Of a stretch of DNA of 64,000 nucleotides, positions 54,950-63,036 are shown in pieces; the first letter of the stretch is position 1, and each line of letters starts with the position of its first letter. A model generated the notes under the pieces. That model made no database searches and had not been told where the DNA came from. It saw nothing but the letters and a program-made list of their open reading frames with translations. Position numbers and translations under genes: made by a program. Origin of the DNA: Calothrix sp. NIES-2098 (GTDB taxonomy: Bacteria > Cyanobacteriota > Cyanobacteriia > Cyanobacteriales > Nostocaceae); assembly GCA_002368175.1 (NCBI GenBank), contig AP018172.1, forward strand, positions 2,974,001 to 3,038,000, in the 5' to 3' direction.

Positions 54950-56272
54950 TTATTTAAGCGTTCGAGGAGTGGGGCCGCGAGTAATATCCAGTTTTGATAC
55001 AGGGGGTAGCGAAATAGTCTGACGGGTCTGGGCTGCTTGGTAAATCAGCGCCATCAGCTTTTGGTCTTGTAAGCCCTCTTCTCCTGGTGTGTGAGGTATG
55101 CGATTGTGAATCACACAATCTGCCATGTGATCCATTTCTAAGGCAAATTGATTTTTCTCAGGCATTCGCACTTGTGTTATGTTCTCTGCCATGCTGTTGC
55201 TAGAAGATTTACGCCCGATCGCCATTTGCAAACCGTTGTAGGTAAATGCTGGATCGAGTTGTACCCAAGCATCGGAGCCAAAAACTCGAAAGCGGCTGGC
55301 TCGATGATAACCATAGCTAGTAGAACAGATGGCTAAGACGCCGCTGGGATACTGAAGTTGGAACGTCACATTCTCTTCAACTTCTCGAAAACGGGGATCT
55401 TTAGGAGTGCTGAAGAGGTTGGCGCTGATGGCGATCGGTTCTTCGCCAGTTAAGTAGCGCGTAGCATTCAAGCAGTAAATTCCCACATCTGGTAACGAAC
55501 CACCTCCGGCTAGGGATTTCTTTAACCGCCATTGATTTAAGTCACCGCCCTGGTTCTGTCCGTTGTCTGCCTGAATCAGCTTGACAGTACCCAATTCCTG
55601 ACTGCGAACCATTTGGATGATGGCACGGTGGTGCGGTTCGTACTGACAGCGATAGGCGATCGCCAGCTTACGATTTGCCTGTTTACAAGCATCAATCATC
55701 TGCTGGCATTCTTCGACTGTATTTGCCATCGGCTTTTCGCAAAGAATGTGTTTCCCAGCTCGCGCACCCCGCACAGTATATTCTGCGTGCATACTGTTGG
55801 GTAGCACAATATAAATCACATCAACTTCAGGATTATTCCGGAGATTATCGTAATTCTGATAGTTGTAAATGTTTTGCGGTGGGATACTGTACTGTTGAGC
55901 CACCTGTTCTGCTTTCGCGCGATCGCCACTCACCAAAGCCACAGGTTTTGCCAGTTTGCACTCACCAAACGCAGGCATGATTTCTTCCAATGACAATCTG
56001 CCAAGTCCAACGATCGCAAACCCTAATCGCCGTTCCCGTGGCAAGGCAGTAGGAGGGCCGCCTGTCTCTTGCTCAGTCGGAGCTTGAATCGGTGGTAACT
56101 GGATCTGAGGTGGTAGTTCTCCACCGCGTGGTATCGGTTGAGCTAATGCTTCTGATTCCTGGGCAGAGGCGGTGTCTGACAAATTAGTGCTTGCCGTTGC
56201 AGCAACAATTCCGAATCCTGCACTGGCTAAAAGTTGACGGCGTGATACGTCTCCTCGAAAGAGATTTGACAT
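54950..56272 (-). CDS. Tat-exported Gfo/Idh/MocA family oxidoreductase
   Basis: 440 residues. The N-terminus SRRQLLASAGFG is a twin-arginine signal, followed by an Ala-rich h-region. The NAD(P)-binding domain has LGFAIVGLGRLSLEEIMPAF, and GKHILCEKPMANTVEECQQMIDAC carries the family's EKP motif. The middle QNQGGDLNQWRLKKSLAGGGSLPDVGIYCLNATRYL is typical of the glucose-fructose oxidoreductase-like subgroup, some of which keep NADP(H) tightly bound in the periplasm. The sugar substrate is unknown. It stands alone. Confidence 0.88.
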   Translation of the reverse strand: MSNLFRGDVSRRQLLASAGFGIVAATASTNLSDTASAQESEALAQPIPRGGELPPQIQLPPIQAPTEQETGGPPTALPRERRLGFAIVGLGRLSLEEIMPAFGECKLAKPVALVSGDRAKAEQVAQQYSIPPQNIYNYQNYDNLRNNPEVDVIYIVLPNSMHAEYTVRGARAGKHILCEKPMANTVEECQQMIDACKQANRKLAIAYRCQYEPHHRAIIQMVRSQELGTVKLIQADNGQNQGGDLNQWRLKKSLAGGGSLPDVGIYCLNATRYLTGEEPIAISANLFSTPKDPRFREVEENVTFQLQYPSGVLAICSTSYGYHRASRFRVFGSDAWVQLDPAFTYNGLQMAIGRKSSSNSMAENITQVRMPEKNQFALEMDHMADCVIHNRIPHTPGEEGLQDQKLMALIYQAAQTRQTISLPPVSKLDITRGPTPRTLK

Positions 56273-56828
56273 AGAATTTTGGATAGTAAGATTTTAGGTC
56301 TGTCTTACATTGGAGATATCTCCGCTGTAGATTTCCTCAATCTAAGGAGATATAGTATTCCGTAAAGTCCCTATGCGCTATCAACAGAGTTTGCATTCTA
56401 GGCGATCGCTGTACTCACAAAACAGGCAATCAAATCGAAAAATCCTCAATACTCAGATTTAGTGAACCCGATATTATCCTCAATTACTGTTACTGTCTCC
56501 ATCGAGAGCTTTTCTGGATTAGTTATGTTGAAGTGCTTAAACTCAATTTTGTCACTCCACACTTTTCTCAAGAAATTGTATGGAAATTCGGACAAAGCGT
56601 ATAAAATCAAATATTTTAGGAATATGTGCCATATATGAAACAATAAAAAATCATCTGATAATTGCTGCTAATTCTTTGACTATCAACCGCACATAAGATT
56701 TTATTTTATATTCTTTATATAGTTTAAAATTCATCGATTTTCAGTTGCTTTACTTAGCTCGAACAAGTCTGCATACATGAGGATTTACGCATAAAAATTA
56801 TTGAGAAAAATTGGTCTAAAGTGTACTA
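56273..56828. other. 556-bp gene-free region
   Basis: It has a HIP1 site near 56402 and AT-rich sequence. A 65-codon minus-strand frame at 56446-56643 (from FHIWHIF to GFTKSEY) has a coding-like look near its end but no recognised family; it may be a decayed gene tail or chance. Confidence 0.4.
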
Positions 56829-57173
56829 TTAACGCTGCCAATCATACATTAATCGTCCATGACGATCGCGCACCAGTTCCCATTCTCCATAACGATATGG
56901 TTGTCCGTGATAATGTATAGAGCGATAGCGCCGTCTATAATAATGTTGTCGATTCCGCTGACGGTAATAATATTGTCTAGTCCGTTGCCGTCTATGATAA
57001 CGTCTTCGAGTGTGTCGGTGAGCTAACAAAAGCTCTTCACCTTGCTCTCCAACTACTTTTGTCTGTGGGTTAAGACTTTGTTCGTTGAGTACATGATTTT
57101 CAGCCAACGCAGGTGTATAAATAAAGGCTAAGAGCAGAAACACCATTGAGGATAACTTTTTGAAACGGTGCAC
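56829..57173 (-). CDS. small secreted Arg/Tyr/His-rich protein
   Basis: 114 residues from a GTG start (or an ATG nine codons later). A signal peptide (MVFLLLAFIYTPALAE) is followed by a run rich in Arg, Tyr and His (HTRRRYHRRQRTRQYYYRQR) and a C-terminal GEWELVRDRHGRLMYDWQR. The strongly basic tail suggests binding to acidic polysaccharide or nucleic acid, but no family is recognised. Confidence 0.5.
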   Translation of the reverse strand: MHRFKKLSSMVFLLLAFIYTPALAENHVLNEQSLNPQTKVVGEQGEELLLAHRHTRRRYHRRQRTRQYYYRQRNRQHYYRRRYRSIHYHGQPYRYGEWELVRDRHGRLMYDWQR

Positions 57174-57254
57174 GTATTTGCTTTTCCTAGACTATTGGTA
57201 ATCATTTTATTTAATAATTAAGTTCAGCAAATATATAGTTCAGCATTCACATAC

Positions 57255-57452
57255 TTGAATAATGCAAAAGTAATGAAAGTACTATTTTGTTACCCTTCAC
57301 GATCGCATGATGGTCGGCGAGTCTATGGTTGTGTTTGGACAGAAAATGGTGTGGCGACAGATTTGTTGCACAAAGGTATTACACAGGAAGAGATTGTTTT
57401 AGCATTTCATCCACCTCATGCCAGACAATATACTGAATTTGCGATCGCTTAA
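57255..57452 (+). pseudogene. xisI C-terminal remnant
   Basis: The frame encodes HDGRRVYGCVWTENG followed by LLHKGITQEEIVLAFHPPHARQYTEFAIA. It matches the C-terminal half of XisI, as in the intact copy at 57951, but lacks about 14 residues after the VYGCV block and the whole N-terminal half. It is a decayed copy. Confidence 0.7.
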
Positions 57453-57548
57453 CTTTTCATATCAGCAATACCAGAGGCGATCGCATTTCCAGAGCCTCAT
57501 CAAAGACTGCTTGCACTAAAATGTTAAGTAAATCAGAAAACGTTAACG

Positions 57549-57963
57549 ATGGCAGCTAAAGATAAATTTCATGCTGTGGTGAAAATTGCTTTAGAAAAGG
57601 AGCAGTGGAAGATAAACGACGATCCTCTGCGATTGGAAGTTGGTGGAACTAAGTTTGAAATCGATTTAGGTGCCGAACAACTTTTAGCAGCAGAGAGAGG
57701 TAAAGAAAAAATGCAGTTGAGATTAAAACATTTTTGAGTGATTCACCCCTAACAGATTATCATGCTGCGTTAGGACAGTTTTTGAATTATCGGCTTGCTT
57801 TAGAAAACAGCGATCCAAATCGGATTCTCTATTTGGCAGTGCCTATAGGTGTTTATGAATCTTTTTTTAAGCGGGAATTTGCCCAATTTATGTAGAGAAA
57901 TATCGGATTAAACAAATTGTTTATGACCCAATTCAAGAGGTAATTTTACAATGGATACCCTAG
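57549..57963 (+). pseudogene. xisH: xisH with two single-base frameshifts
   Basis: The N-terminal part (AAKDKFHAVVKIALEKEQW, FEIDLGAEQLLAAERG) is typical XisH. At 57713 the frame needs one extra base (ATGCAG for ATGGCAG). Frame-corrected sequence then continues as FLSDSPLTDYHAALGQFLNY and RILYLAVPIGVY. At 57892 a second base is needed (ATGTAG for ATGGTAG), and QIVYDPIQEVILQWIP follows. Both breaks remove one G from an ATGG context. The corrected gene ends at 57963 and overlaps xisI. The pair is the FdxN-element excision-controlling family. Confidence 0.75.
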
Positions 57964-58286
57964 ATTCTTATCGCTATATCATTCAGTCGTTGTTAACGGC
58001 TTATGCTGCTATCCCAATTGCAAATGGTCAAATTGATTGTTATACAGTTTTTGATACCAAACAAGACCATTACATGGTAATGAATGTGGGATGGGATGGT
58101 CATCGGCGTGTTTATGGTTGTGTTTTGCATTTAGATATTAAAGAGGGAAAAATTTGGATTGAGCAGAATATGACGGAAATGAGAGTGGCTCAAGAACTTG
58201 TTGAGCAAGGTGTTCCAAAAGATGATATTATTCTAGGATTTCAAGCTCCCCAAATGCGAGAATATACGGGCTATGGAGTGGCTTAA
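57951..58286 (+). CDS. xisI: XisI family protein
   Basis: 111 residues, full length for XisI (fdxN excision controlling factor). It has DSYRYIIQSLLTAYA, VFDTKQDHYMVMNVGWDGHRRVYGCVLHLDIK, IWIEQNMTEMRVAQELVEQGVPKDDIILGFQAPQMREYTGY. In Anabaena XisI and XisH are needed for programmed excision of the fdxN element; most homologues are of unknown role. Its start overlaps the end of the frameshifted xisH. Downstream there are three HIP1 sites in about 75 bp. Confidence 0.9.
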   Translation: MDTLDSYRYIIQSLLTAYAAIPIANGQIDCYTVFDTKQDHYMVMNVGWDGHRRVYGCVLHLDIKEGKIWIEQNMTEMRVAQELVEQGVPKDDIILGFQAPQMREYTGYGVA

Positions 58287-58383
58287 CAACAAGATGGAGA
58301 TCGCACTGAATTTGCGATCGCTTAGTTTTTTCGAGATTGCGATCGCTCTTTTCAAATCATTACCACAATAGGCGATCGCTAAA

Positions 58384-58749
58384 ATGCGGAAAGAATTACT
58401 TTTTGAAATCACCGCCGCCGTTGTTTTACCGAATTATCTTCATTTTATCTGGTCGTTACCACCAGATGATTCTAATTATTCTCAAAGAGTATCTCGATTC
58501 AAAGTGTTATTTACACGCTATTTACGAGAAAAACGCTCATTATCACAAGATTTTTCCGCTTCTCGTCGTCAGCACCGAGAAAGTGATGTTTGGCAACGTC
58601 GCTTTTGGGAGCATACGATTTGTGATGAGCATGATTTGCACAGGCATTTAGATTATATTCACTATAATCCGGTTAAGCATGGTTTGGTGTCTTGTCCTCA
58701 TTTATGAGGATATTCAAGTTTTCACAAATGGGTGGAGCAATATAGGTAA
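58384..58749 (+). pseudogene. truncated REP-associated tyrosine transposase (RAYT)
   Basis: The frame begins inside the family, at ELLFEITAAVVLPNYLHFIWSLP, which corresponds to the HUH-like region (normally PDHIH), and runs to WQRRFWEHTICDEHDLHRHLDYIHYNPVKHGL. At 58705 TGA replaces the expected Trp; the frame then continues GYSSFHKWVEQYR to 58749. N-terminal residues are missing. Both defects mark it as a pseudogene. Confidence 0.7.
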
Positions 58750-58761
58750 GTAGTTAAACAT

Positions 58762-58860
58762 AATTAATTACACAATGTTATTGCGAATGGAGCAAAGCGA
58801 AATGAAGCAATCCCAACCCCTGCGATTGCTTCGCTTCGCTCGCAATGACTGTAATTAATT
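58762..58860. repeat. 99-bp MITE-like palindromic element
   Basis: Perfect 11-bp terminal inverted repeats AATTAATTACA (58762-58772) and TGTAATTAATT (58850-58860) enclose further palindrome: attgcgaatggagc at the left and gctcgcaat at the right. The inner gcgaagcgaagcaat sequence is common in cyanobacterial intergenic regions. Gap 58750-59050 holds no gene. Confidence 0.7.
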
Positions 58861-59050
58861 TTGCGTGGTTACTTATCGACCGGATTGGGGATGTTGTGGG
58901 GGGAATGTACCACAAGTTCCAGATTTTCGAGATTTAGAAGATCGAGTAGGCAAGTAGTGGGGTTAGGTGGGCAATATTGCCATATTTAACAGTTTATTTC
59001 CCAATTATCTGCTTTTGCTCACCCTAAAAGATCGGGCGATCGCACTTTAA

Positions 59051-61078
59051 TTACGACATATCATAACTTCCAGCAGAGGGCTGATTGTGTTGGAAATGAT
59101 GTCCTCCAGTATGGTAAACATTGATGAGTCCGCCTCCCCCTCCCATACCAGGAAAGAGTTCGTTAGCTGCCCCTAAACCTAAGGGATAACGAACCATGAT
59201 CTTATTGTTAACATGGAGTACTTGACGGATGACATTGATAGTATCTGCGCTCGCAACAAGCATTCTCCCTACATTTCCCAACATGGAACGGATTTCCACC
59301 AGTTCAGGCATAGTTGCATTTCGTCCATATTGCGCTTGACAAATCGCATTTATGAGACAGTTATTTACACTTAACAAGGCGCTAGCTTTAATTTCTTCTA
59401 TGTAGTTAGCCAGTTGTTCCCTCTGCAAACCTGAGCCACCAGAACGGGCGGGGAGAAAAGTAGAATAGGTTTTGCTTCCAAAGATTGAATGCATCGTACC
59501 CGTACCTTTCCCACGCTCTTCTATTTGCTTGGTGAATTCCATAGGTGTTACTTCTGAATTTTGATAGGTACGCAAGCGATCAGATACTTGTGTAGCTGTT
59601 AAAATACCACCTAACGCAGCCCGTTTTGCTCCCGATAGATCCATAAAGTCGTCCGTAGGTTTGGGAGATGTGAGATATTCTCCCATTCTTCGAGCTAAAT
59701 CCTGACGTTCAGATGAGGAATCTTCGCTGTCCGATAGTTCATCTGCCCATTCATCATAGTCTTTACCCACCTTTTGATGCTTCGGGTAATCTTTCTTACG
59801 GTAACTAACCATCGCCTGCGACATTTTTTCAGTTTTTGATGGATCGGTAAAAGCAGGTGCGCCAGGAGCAATGGTTTTAGAGCCAAAGGAATAATGAATG
59901 CGTATGGTTCGTGGATCACGGCCAAAACTATTCGCAATCATTTGTAGGGCTTGACTAGGGGTCACACTGTATGCCTTGACAATATCATTGATAACAAATT
60001 CCGACACGGAGGTGGAAAGGGCTGCTATATTGTAACTGCTTAGGATGACCCCTAGTGTACCTGTGCTTGGAGATGTAGATGCCGTTATCTCCCGTATAAT
60101 ATTTTCATGCCCACGTACATTCACCTTGCCTGATACAGTAGTAAAAATATACCATCCTCCACCTCGTATCTCTTTCAGCTGTCCTTGTACCTTGGCAGCT
60201 GCACCATAGGGAATGATTTCATAGGTTTTGCCAATATCACTGTCATCCACGGGTATCAACTGCACCGTTGCTGTCGTCACCTTTGGCGTTTCCTCTTTTA
60301 ACGCCACTCCTTTTGAATGAACATCAGCCAGTTGTAAAGCCTTTTGCCCCATCACATCAGCTTCCTGCTCCATGTTCGGATCGGCGTTGATGTTCACGGT
60401 ATGTGCTTGCATCGTAGTCCGTACCCTTCCCTGCATTTGTTGCACTACATGCCAAGCCTCATGGGGCAGATGTTTCTCTTGTCCTGCACCCAAATATATT
60501 TCTGTGCCTTGTGTATAAGCATGTGCTTGCAATTGTGCTGGCTTCTCCGAGTTGTAATGTACCCGAACATCATACATTGAGTAGCCGGAGAGGTTTTCAA
60601 TACCTGTTTTGAGGCGATCCGGCAAGCCAGTTTTGTTGAGGCGCGTCGCCTCTGATGACTCTTGGCTATTCCCTGTTTTTTTGCTCTTCCCATTGAGCGC
60701 GTGATTATCCTCTGACGGTGATGGTACTTCTTTAGGGAGGCGTTGCGGTAACTGCTGCGGTTTTAATGGCGATCTCCTATTCGGTAATTTCGCCTGCACT
60801 GTCATCCGCCCAAAACTATGCCCAGGTAACTGCTCTGTCCTTGTCAAAGCATTACTCTGAGAATCCTCATCCCCAGCCGACGGCGAATTACTCACCCGTC
60901 CCTGCCCACTCAATCGCTTACTGTTACACCCCTCACATTGCCCTGTTAACCCTGCTACACCGCCACAGTCACATTTACGCTGTAAAATCCCCGGCTGAGA
61001 TAGGGAAGATACTGGCGACACAGTTGTAGATTTAACCTGAGAACTCGATTTACGATTCATCGCTCCACTCATACCCAA
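59051..61078 (-). CDS. DUF4157 protein with Cys/His-type C-terminal domain, candidate eCIS cargo
   Basis: 675 residues. The N-terminus has a zinc-ribbon-like pattern (CDCGG and CEGC, residues 36-51). Residues about 150-245 are DUF4157: LSGYSMYDVRVHYNS, HLPHEAWHVVQQMQGRV (HEAWH with His206, Glu207, His210) and MEQEADVMG. DUF4157 is a hallmark of proteins linked to extracellular contractile injection systems. The C-terminus has NNCLINAIC (Cys574) and INVYHTGGHHF (His660/661), an OTU/C39-like Cys/His arrangement. The gene is the last of a coupled run with an AAA ATPase and a Pvc16-type gene. Peptidase activity is inference from two motifs. Confidence 0.72.
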   Translation of the reverse strand: MGMSGAMNRKSSSQVKSTTVSPVSSLSQPGILQRKCDCGGVAGLTGQCEGCNSKRLSGQGRVSNSPSAGDEDSQSNALTRTEQLPGHSFGRMTVQAKLPNRRSPLKPQQLPQRLPKEVPSPSEDNHALNGKSKKTGNSQESSEATRLNKTGLPDRLKTGIENLSGYSMYDVRVHYNSEKPAQLQAHAYTQGTEIYLGAGQEKHLPHEAWHVVQQMQGRVRTTMQAHTVNINADPNMEQEADVMGQKALQLADVHSKGVALKEETPKVTTATVQLIPVDDSDIGKTYEIIPYGAAAKVQGQLKEIRGGGWYIFTTVSGKVNVRGHENIIREITASTSPSTGTLGVILSSYNIAALSTSVSEFVINDIVKAYSVTPSQALQMIANSFGRDPRTIRIHYSFGSKTIAPGAPAFTDPSKTEKMSQAMVSYRKKDYPKHQKVGKDYDEWADELSDSEDSSSERQDLARRMGEYLTSPKPTDDFMDLSGAKRAALGGILTATQVSDRLRTYQNSEVTPMEFTKQIEERGKGTGTMHSIFGSKTYSTFLPARSGGSGLQREQLANYIEEIKASALLSVNNCLINAICQAQYGRNATMPELVEIRSMLGNVGRMLVASADTINVIRQVLHVNNKIMVRYPLGLGAANELFPGMGGGGGLINVYHTGGHHFQHNQPSAGSYDMS

Positions 61079-63036
61079 CCTCCAATTTCCGCTTCAATCA
61101 AAGATTTCTCTAACTTGGCATATTCGCTCTGGGCTGCTGCTAAAAGATGTTTCATCTGCACAGCCTCTCCACCATCCGCAGCTAAGAAAGCAGCATTCAG
61201 GGCAATGTTGCGAATATTACCCCCAGCTACATTCAACCGCCCCAATTTCACCATATCTAAACCCTTAGTAGGTGTATTACTGGGAAAAATCCGCCGCCAA
61301 ATTTCTGTGCGTTGGGCTGCATCAGGGAAGGGAAATTGGACGATGAAACGCAGACGGCGCAAAAAGGCGGTATCCAAAGCGCCTTTTAAATTAGTAGTTA
61401 AAATTGCCAGCCCCCGGTAAGCTTCCATGCGCTGCAATAAATAGCTAACTTCAATATTGGCGTAGCGGTCATGGCTATCTTTGACTTCGCTTCGCTTACC
61501 AAACAACGCATCGGCTTCGTCAAATAAAAGAATCGCGCCTCCTGCTTCCGCCGCATCAAATACCCGCCGCAAATTCTTCTCGGTTTCCCCGATATATTTG
61601 CTGATTACGGAACTTAAATCGATGCGGTAAAGGTCAAGCTGTAGTTGATTTGCCAGTACCTCAGCGGCCATTGTTTTCCCTGTCCCACTCATCCCGGCAA
61701 ATAAGGCGCTAATCCCTAAACCGTTTGCACTTTTACTGGCAAAACCCCAGGTTTCGTAGACTTTGGCACGCTGTTTTACATGGGCAGCTATCTGCTTTAA
61801 TGTCTGGTGTTGGAGTGCGGGTAAAACTAAATCATCCCAAGTGGCGACAGGTTCAATGCGCTGTGCTAGATCGTCTAGGTGAGTCCTAGCTTGGGCGCGA
61901 CAGGCATTCCACAGGGTATTGATTGGCGCTGTCTCACTCCCTTGAGTTTGTAATTCTAAACAAGCTGCTTGGATTCCTTGAGAACTGAGGTTAAACTGCA
62001 TTACCAAAGGTTCTATATGACCGTTGATATCTCCTGCCCAATTACCCAAAGCGTTTTGCCAAAGTAACTTTTGTTCGCTAGCACTGGGTTTGTTAACATC
62101 AAAGCGGAGTAGGGAAAGTCTTTGAGTCCGCAGGGGTTCGCGGGTGACAATAATTAGCAGTCCCCGCAGATGCTCAACAAAGCGGATGGCGCGGGTAGTT
62201 TCGGTGCTGTCCAAATGCTGACAATCTAGGAGTAAGGCTTTGTTGTCCAGCATTGCTTCCCGTTCCCACAGGCGAATTAATGCTTCCCGTTCCACGATTG
62301 TGGCTGGAATATCCGCCCCGCGCAGCATCCATAACTCAATACCCAATTGACTACAAGCTGTAGATGCAATAGTTTCTTTCCCCCCATCTTCATCGCCACA
62401 CAGTTGAATCGCCGAGCCGGTGGCAATTCTTGGCTGCCAAAGTTTTACAATGCGGTCAGCGACGCTTTGATGCGATCGCGGTAATTCTCCCCCTGCTGCG
62501 ACTGGTTCCACTAACCCCTGCAAGCGATCGTCGAGGTAAGACATTCCTGTGAGATAGTGCAGTATCCTCTCATCAATCTTTAAGGGACTGTAAGCCATGA
62601 CATTCCCCGCGCCCACCTCCAGCAAACGCCAGTAACGCAAGGGTGATGCTGGTAGCAGGGCACTCCAGTGAGCTTCAGATAAAACTGCCATTGCTAAACT
62701 AAAGGTGGCATGAGTGTCACCAGCATTTCCAAAGGCTTTCCCACATAACTGGGCAAATTCCCCACCTAGTTCTAAGCCAGCACATAACAGCAGTACATCC
62801 CGTTCAAAATCGGTTAAGCCAAAGGCGGAACACACATTTTCTAAGGCTGAAGGCGCTTTTAATTGATTGGCAGCTGCTTGTAAATTATGTTGCAAAACTT
62901 GACTTTTTTCTCGTGCTGTGTTTTCACCCTGCGATCGCTTAACGTAAGATTCCAAGCGATCGCACACAATTGCCAAAGCTGCCGTTAGGTAATTTTGGTT
63001 TGCTATCTGCCAATGTTGTACATCTGTGGTGTTCAT
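61069..63036 (-). CDS. AAA+ ATPase of an eCIS cluster
   Basis: 655 residues. The N-terminal half is a helical domain. The C-terminal third is a AAA+ module: Walker A GMSGTGKTMAAE, Walker B ILLFDEADALFGKRSE, sensor AILTTNLKGALDTAFLRRLRF. Such an AAA+ protein (Pvc15/Afp15-like) is a standard component of contractile injection clusters. It overlaps the downstream DUF4157 gene by 10 bases and the upstream Pvc16-like gene by 4 bases, so all three are co-translated. Confidence 0.8.
   Translation of the reverse strand: MNTTDVQHWQIANQNYLTAALAIVCDRLESYVKRSQGENTAREKSQVLQHNLQAAANQLKAPSALENVCSAFGLTDFERDVLLLCAGLELGGEFAQLCGKAFGNAGDTHATFSLAMAVLSEAHWSALLPASPLRYWRLLEVGAGNVMAYSPLKIDERILHYLTGMSYLDDRLQGLVEPVAAGGELPRSHQSVADRIVKLWQPRIATGSAIQLCGDEDGGKETIASTACSQLGIELWMLRGADIPATIVEREALIRLWEREAMLDNKALLLDCQHLDSTETTRAIRFVEHLRGLLIIVTREPLRTQRLSLLRFDVNKPSASEQKLLWQNALGNWAGDINGHIEPLVMQFNLSSQGIQAACLELQTQGSETAPINTLWNACRAQARTHLDDLAQRIEPVATWDDLVLPALQHQTLKQIAAHVKQRAKVYETWGFASKSANGLGISALFAGMSGTGKTMAAEVLANQLQLDLYRIDLSSVISKYIGETEKNLRRVFDAAEAGGAILLFDEADALFGKRSEVKDSHDRYANIEVSYLLQRMEAYRGLAILTTNLKGALDTAFLRRLRFIVQFPFPDAAQRTEIWRRIFPSNTPTKGLDMVKLGRLNVAGGNIRNIALNAAFLAADGGEAVQMKHLLAAAQSEYAKLEKSLIEAEIGGWV

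Noticed and set aside
56446..56643. 65-residue minus-strand open frame
   Set aside because: No family recognised and no upstream signals; it may be a gene remnant, so the region is described only as gene-free.
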